This document shows, in pieces, positions 5,588 through 6,565 of a stretch of 6,565 bases of DNA. The stretch spans positions 1 through 6,565 of the forward strand of contig CAZJFS010000216.1 in the NCBI GenBank assembly GCA_964545075.1. The letters run 5' to 3'. The stretch's first letter is position 1. Each line of letters begins with the position of its first letter. The position numbers and the translations under genes are program-made. The stretch is from DAOPXV01 sp035352535. Lineage in GTDB: Bacteria > Muiribacteriota > UBA9980. The notes under the pieces were generated by a model. That model ran no database searches. It saw only the letters and a program-made list of their open reading frames with translations, and had not been told where the DNA came from.

Positions 5588-6565
5588 TTGAAAAGTCTTA
5601 ATTTTAAAAAGATAATGATCATATTCCGCCATGAGCTCTCTTATATGCTCAGGGACCGGACTACCCTTCTGATGATGATACTTCTGCCCATTATCGTCTA
5701 TCCCATGATGAGCGTAATATCAGCCTATATGGTCATGAAATCGGCCGTCACGGTCAGAAAACAGGCGACCAACGTTTCAATTTCCTCGAAAAACCCTGAA
5801 ATAGCTTCCGCGCTTGCGGAACATTACAGCGCCGCTAAAATAAAGCTTTCCATCAATAACTATGCTTTGAATACTGAAGAGGTAAAGGCCGGAATATATT
5901 CAGGAACGATATCGGTTTACATCGAAGTCGCCCCCGATTTTGAAAAAAAGATCGCGGCCGGAGAAACCGGCGCCATTATGCTTAAATATGACGGGACCAA
6001 CGATAAATCGTTGTCCGCGATAGCGGAGGTCATTTCCGCTTTAAAAAAATATAAATCAAAGATCGTCGAGAAAAATATCAGGAAAAATAACATCAAGCAA
6101 TCTCTCATTTTTCCTTTCGAACTGGACGAAGCGAACCTGGCTACGCCCGAACAGATCGGCGACTCGTTTCTGGCGAAGATACTTCCGATGCTTATAATAA
6201 TGTTCGCCACTCTCGGTTCGTTTTATCCGGCCATAGACGTCACCGCGATGGAGAAGGAGCGCGGGACCCTTGAAACTCTGCTTCTGGCCCCCGTTACTGG
6301 CTTTGATATAATGGCCGGGAAATTTCTCGCGGTGTTTTCTCTGACGATGTTCTCCGTTCTGATAAACCTTTTCAGTATAGCCTTGACCGCGACGCACGGA
6401 TTTTTGCTTATTAAGAAGTTCGTCGAATATAAAATGATGAGCGCGATATCTATCTCGGTGTCGGCATATTCCATGATCGCTATATTTATATTCATGATAC
6501 CGATGGCCTGCATAATGTCCGCGATAATGATGCAGGTGGCCATATTCGCGAGAAATTTCAAGGAA
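5588..6565 (+). CDS. ABC-2 type permease, NatB-like (C-terminus cut by window edge)
   Basis: Membrane partner of the preceding ATPase, open for 326 codons to the right edge. It starts at TTG 5588 behind AGGCGG, 15 bp after the ATPase stop. The N-terminus has the family pattern FRHELSYMLRDRTTLLMMILLP (13-34), running into TM1 (about 26-50). A soluble extracytoplasmic region (about 51-193) has mixed alpha/beta character. TM2 is at about 194-217, followed by DVTAMEKERGTLETLLLAP (217-235), the EKERGT coupling segment typical of NatB-like ABC2_membrane_3 permeases. TM3 (about 242-268) and a further hydrophobic stretch (about 288-320) come next, and the window ends at ARNFKE. About one TM bundle or more is missing. 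Family members export sodium or other small or amphipathic compounds, so the substrate cannot be assigned. Some relatives carry a fused CPBP protease domain at the C-terminus, which cannot be judged here. Confidence 0.92.
   Translation, partial: MKSLNFKKIMIIFRHELSYMLRDRTTLLMMILLPIIVYPMMSVISAYMVMKSAVTVRKQATNVSISSKNPEIASALAEHYSAAKIKLSINNYALNTEEVKAGIYSGTISVYIEVAPDFEKKIAAGETGAIMLKYDGTNDKSLSAIAEVISALKKYKSKIVEKNIRKNNIKQSLIFPFELDEANLATPEQIGDSFLAKILPMLIIMFATLGSFYPAIDVTAMEKERGTLETLLLAPVTGFDIMAGKFLAVFSLTMFSVLINLFSIALTATHGFLLIKKFVEYKMMSAISISVSAYSMIAIFIFMIPMACIMSAIMMQVAIFARNFKE

Noticed and set aside
4897..5632. Several minus-strand frames opposite the ABC ATPase
   Set aside because: The plus-strand frame has every ABC motif in order; the minus-strand frames have none.
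5917..6561. Minus-strand frames of 97-113 residues opposite the permease
   Set aside because: They are antisense to a permease frame with clear TM segments and the EKERGT motif. Hydrophobicity on the opposite strand is a mirror of the TM codons.
1..6565. CRISPR array, tRNA/rRNA, insertion sequence or phage att site
   Set aside because: No regularly spaced repeats, transposase frame, terminal inverted repeats or cloverleaf-like segment was seen. Almost all of the window is coding.

Overview
The window looks like bacterial chromosome of mid-range G+C with AT-rich gaps between genes. It is frequent in ATA-Ile, uses at least one TTG start, and mixes Shine-Dalgarno and apparently SD-less starts. 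The gene set (a large CHASE2 adenylate cyclase, a secreted protein with Ig-like and chitobiase-C-terminal-like modules, a NatA/NatB-type exporter) suits a poorly characterised candidate phylum known from environmental genomes. I cannot name the lineage from this sequence. There are no RNA genes, mobile elements, CRISPR arrays or phage genes.

Layout. Four protein genes fill the window, two leftward and two rightward from a central AT-rich divergent region (about 4696-4825). Leftward, the first gene is a complete 1053-residue membrane-bound class III adenylate cyclase (4695-1534) with an enlarged CHASE2 sensor and a Pro/Glu/Lys-rich tail. After a 62-bp gap comes a secreted multidomain protein (1471 to the left edge, C-terminus missing): signal peptide, two beta-type 'AGFN' repeats, a Big2-like Ig domain, a chitobiase/hexosaminidase C-terminal-like domain, and a thioredoxin-like domain whose CxxC site is reduced to GTYC. 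Rightward, a NatA-type ABC ATPase (about 4826-5572) is followed 15 bp later by its NatB/ABC-2-type permease (5588 to the right edge, C-terminus missing).

How they may work together. The ATPase and permease are almost surely one operon making an ABC-2 exporter; its substrate cannot be read from sequence. The cyclase would sense something outside the membrane through CHASE2 and make cAMP in the cytoplasm. No cAMP receptor is visible here. The secreted protein sits in the same direction just downstream and could be co-transcribed with the cyclase; a functional link is only inference. The divergent region holds a good sigma70-like promoter for the cyclase (TTGACT-17-TATATT) and weaker candidates for the ABC operon, one of which would give a nearly leaderless mRNA.

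I see no clear new defence, mobile or biosynthetic system. The most unusual items are the domain combination and single-cysteine active site of the secreted protein, the two long CHASE2 insertions, and the compact overlapping divergent promoters. The secreted protein and the permease both run off the window, so they lack a stop codon here, but each frame is open from a supported start to the edge.
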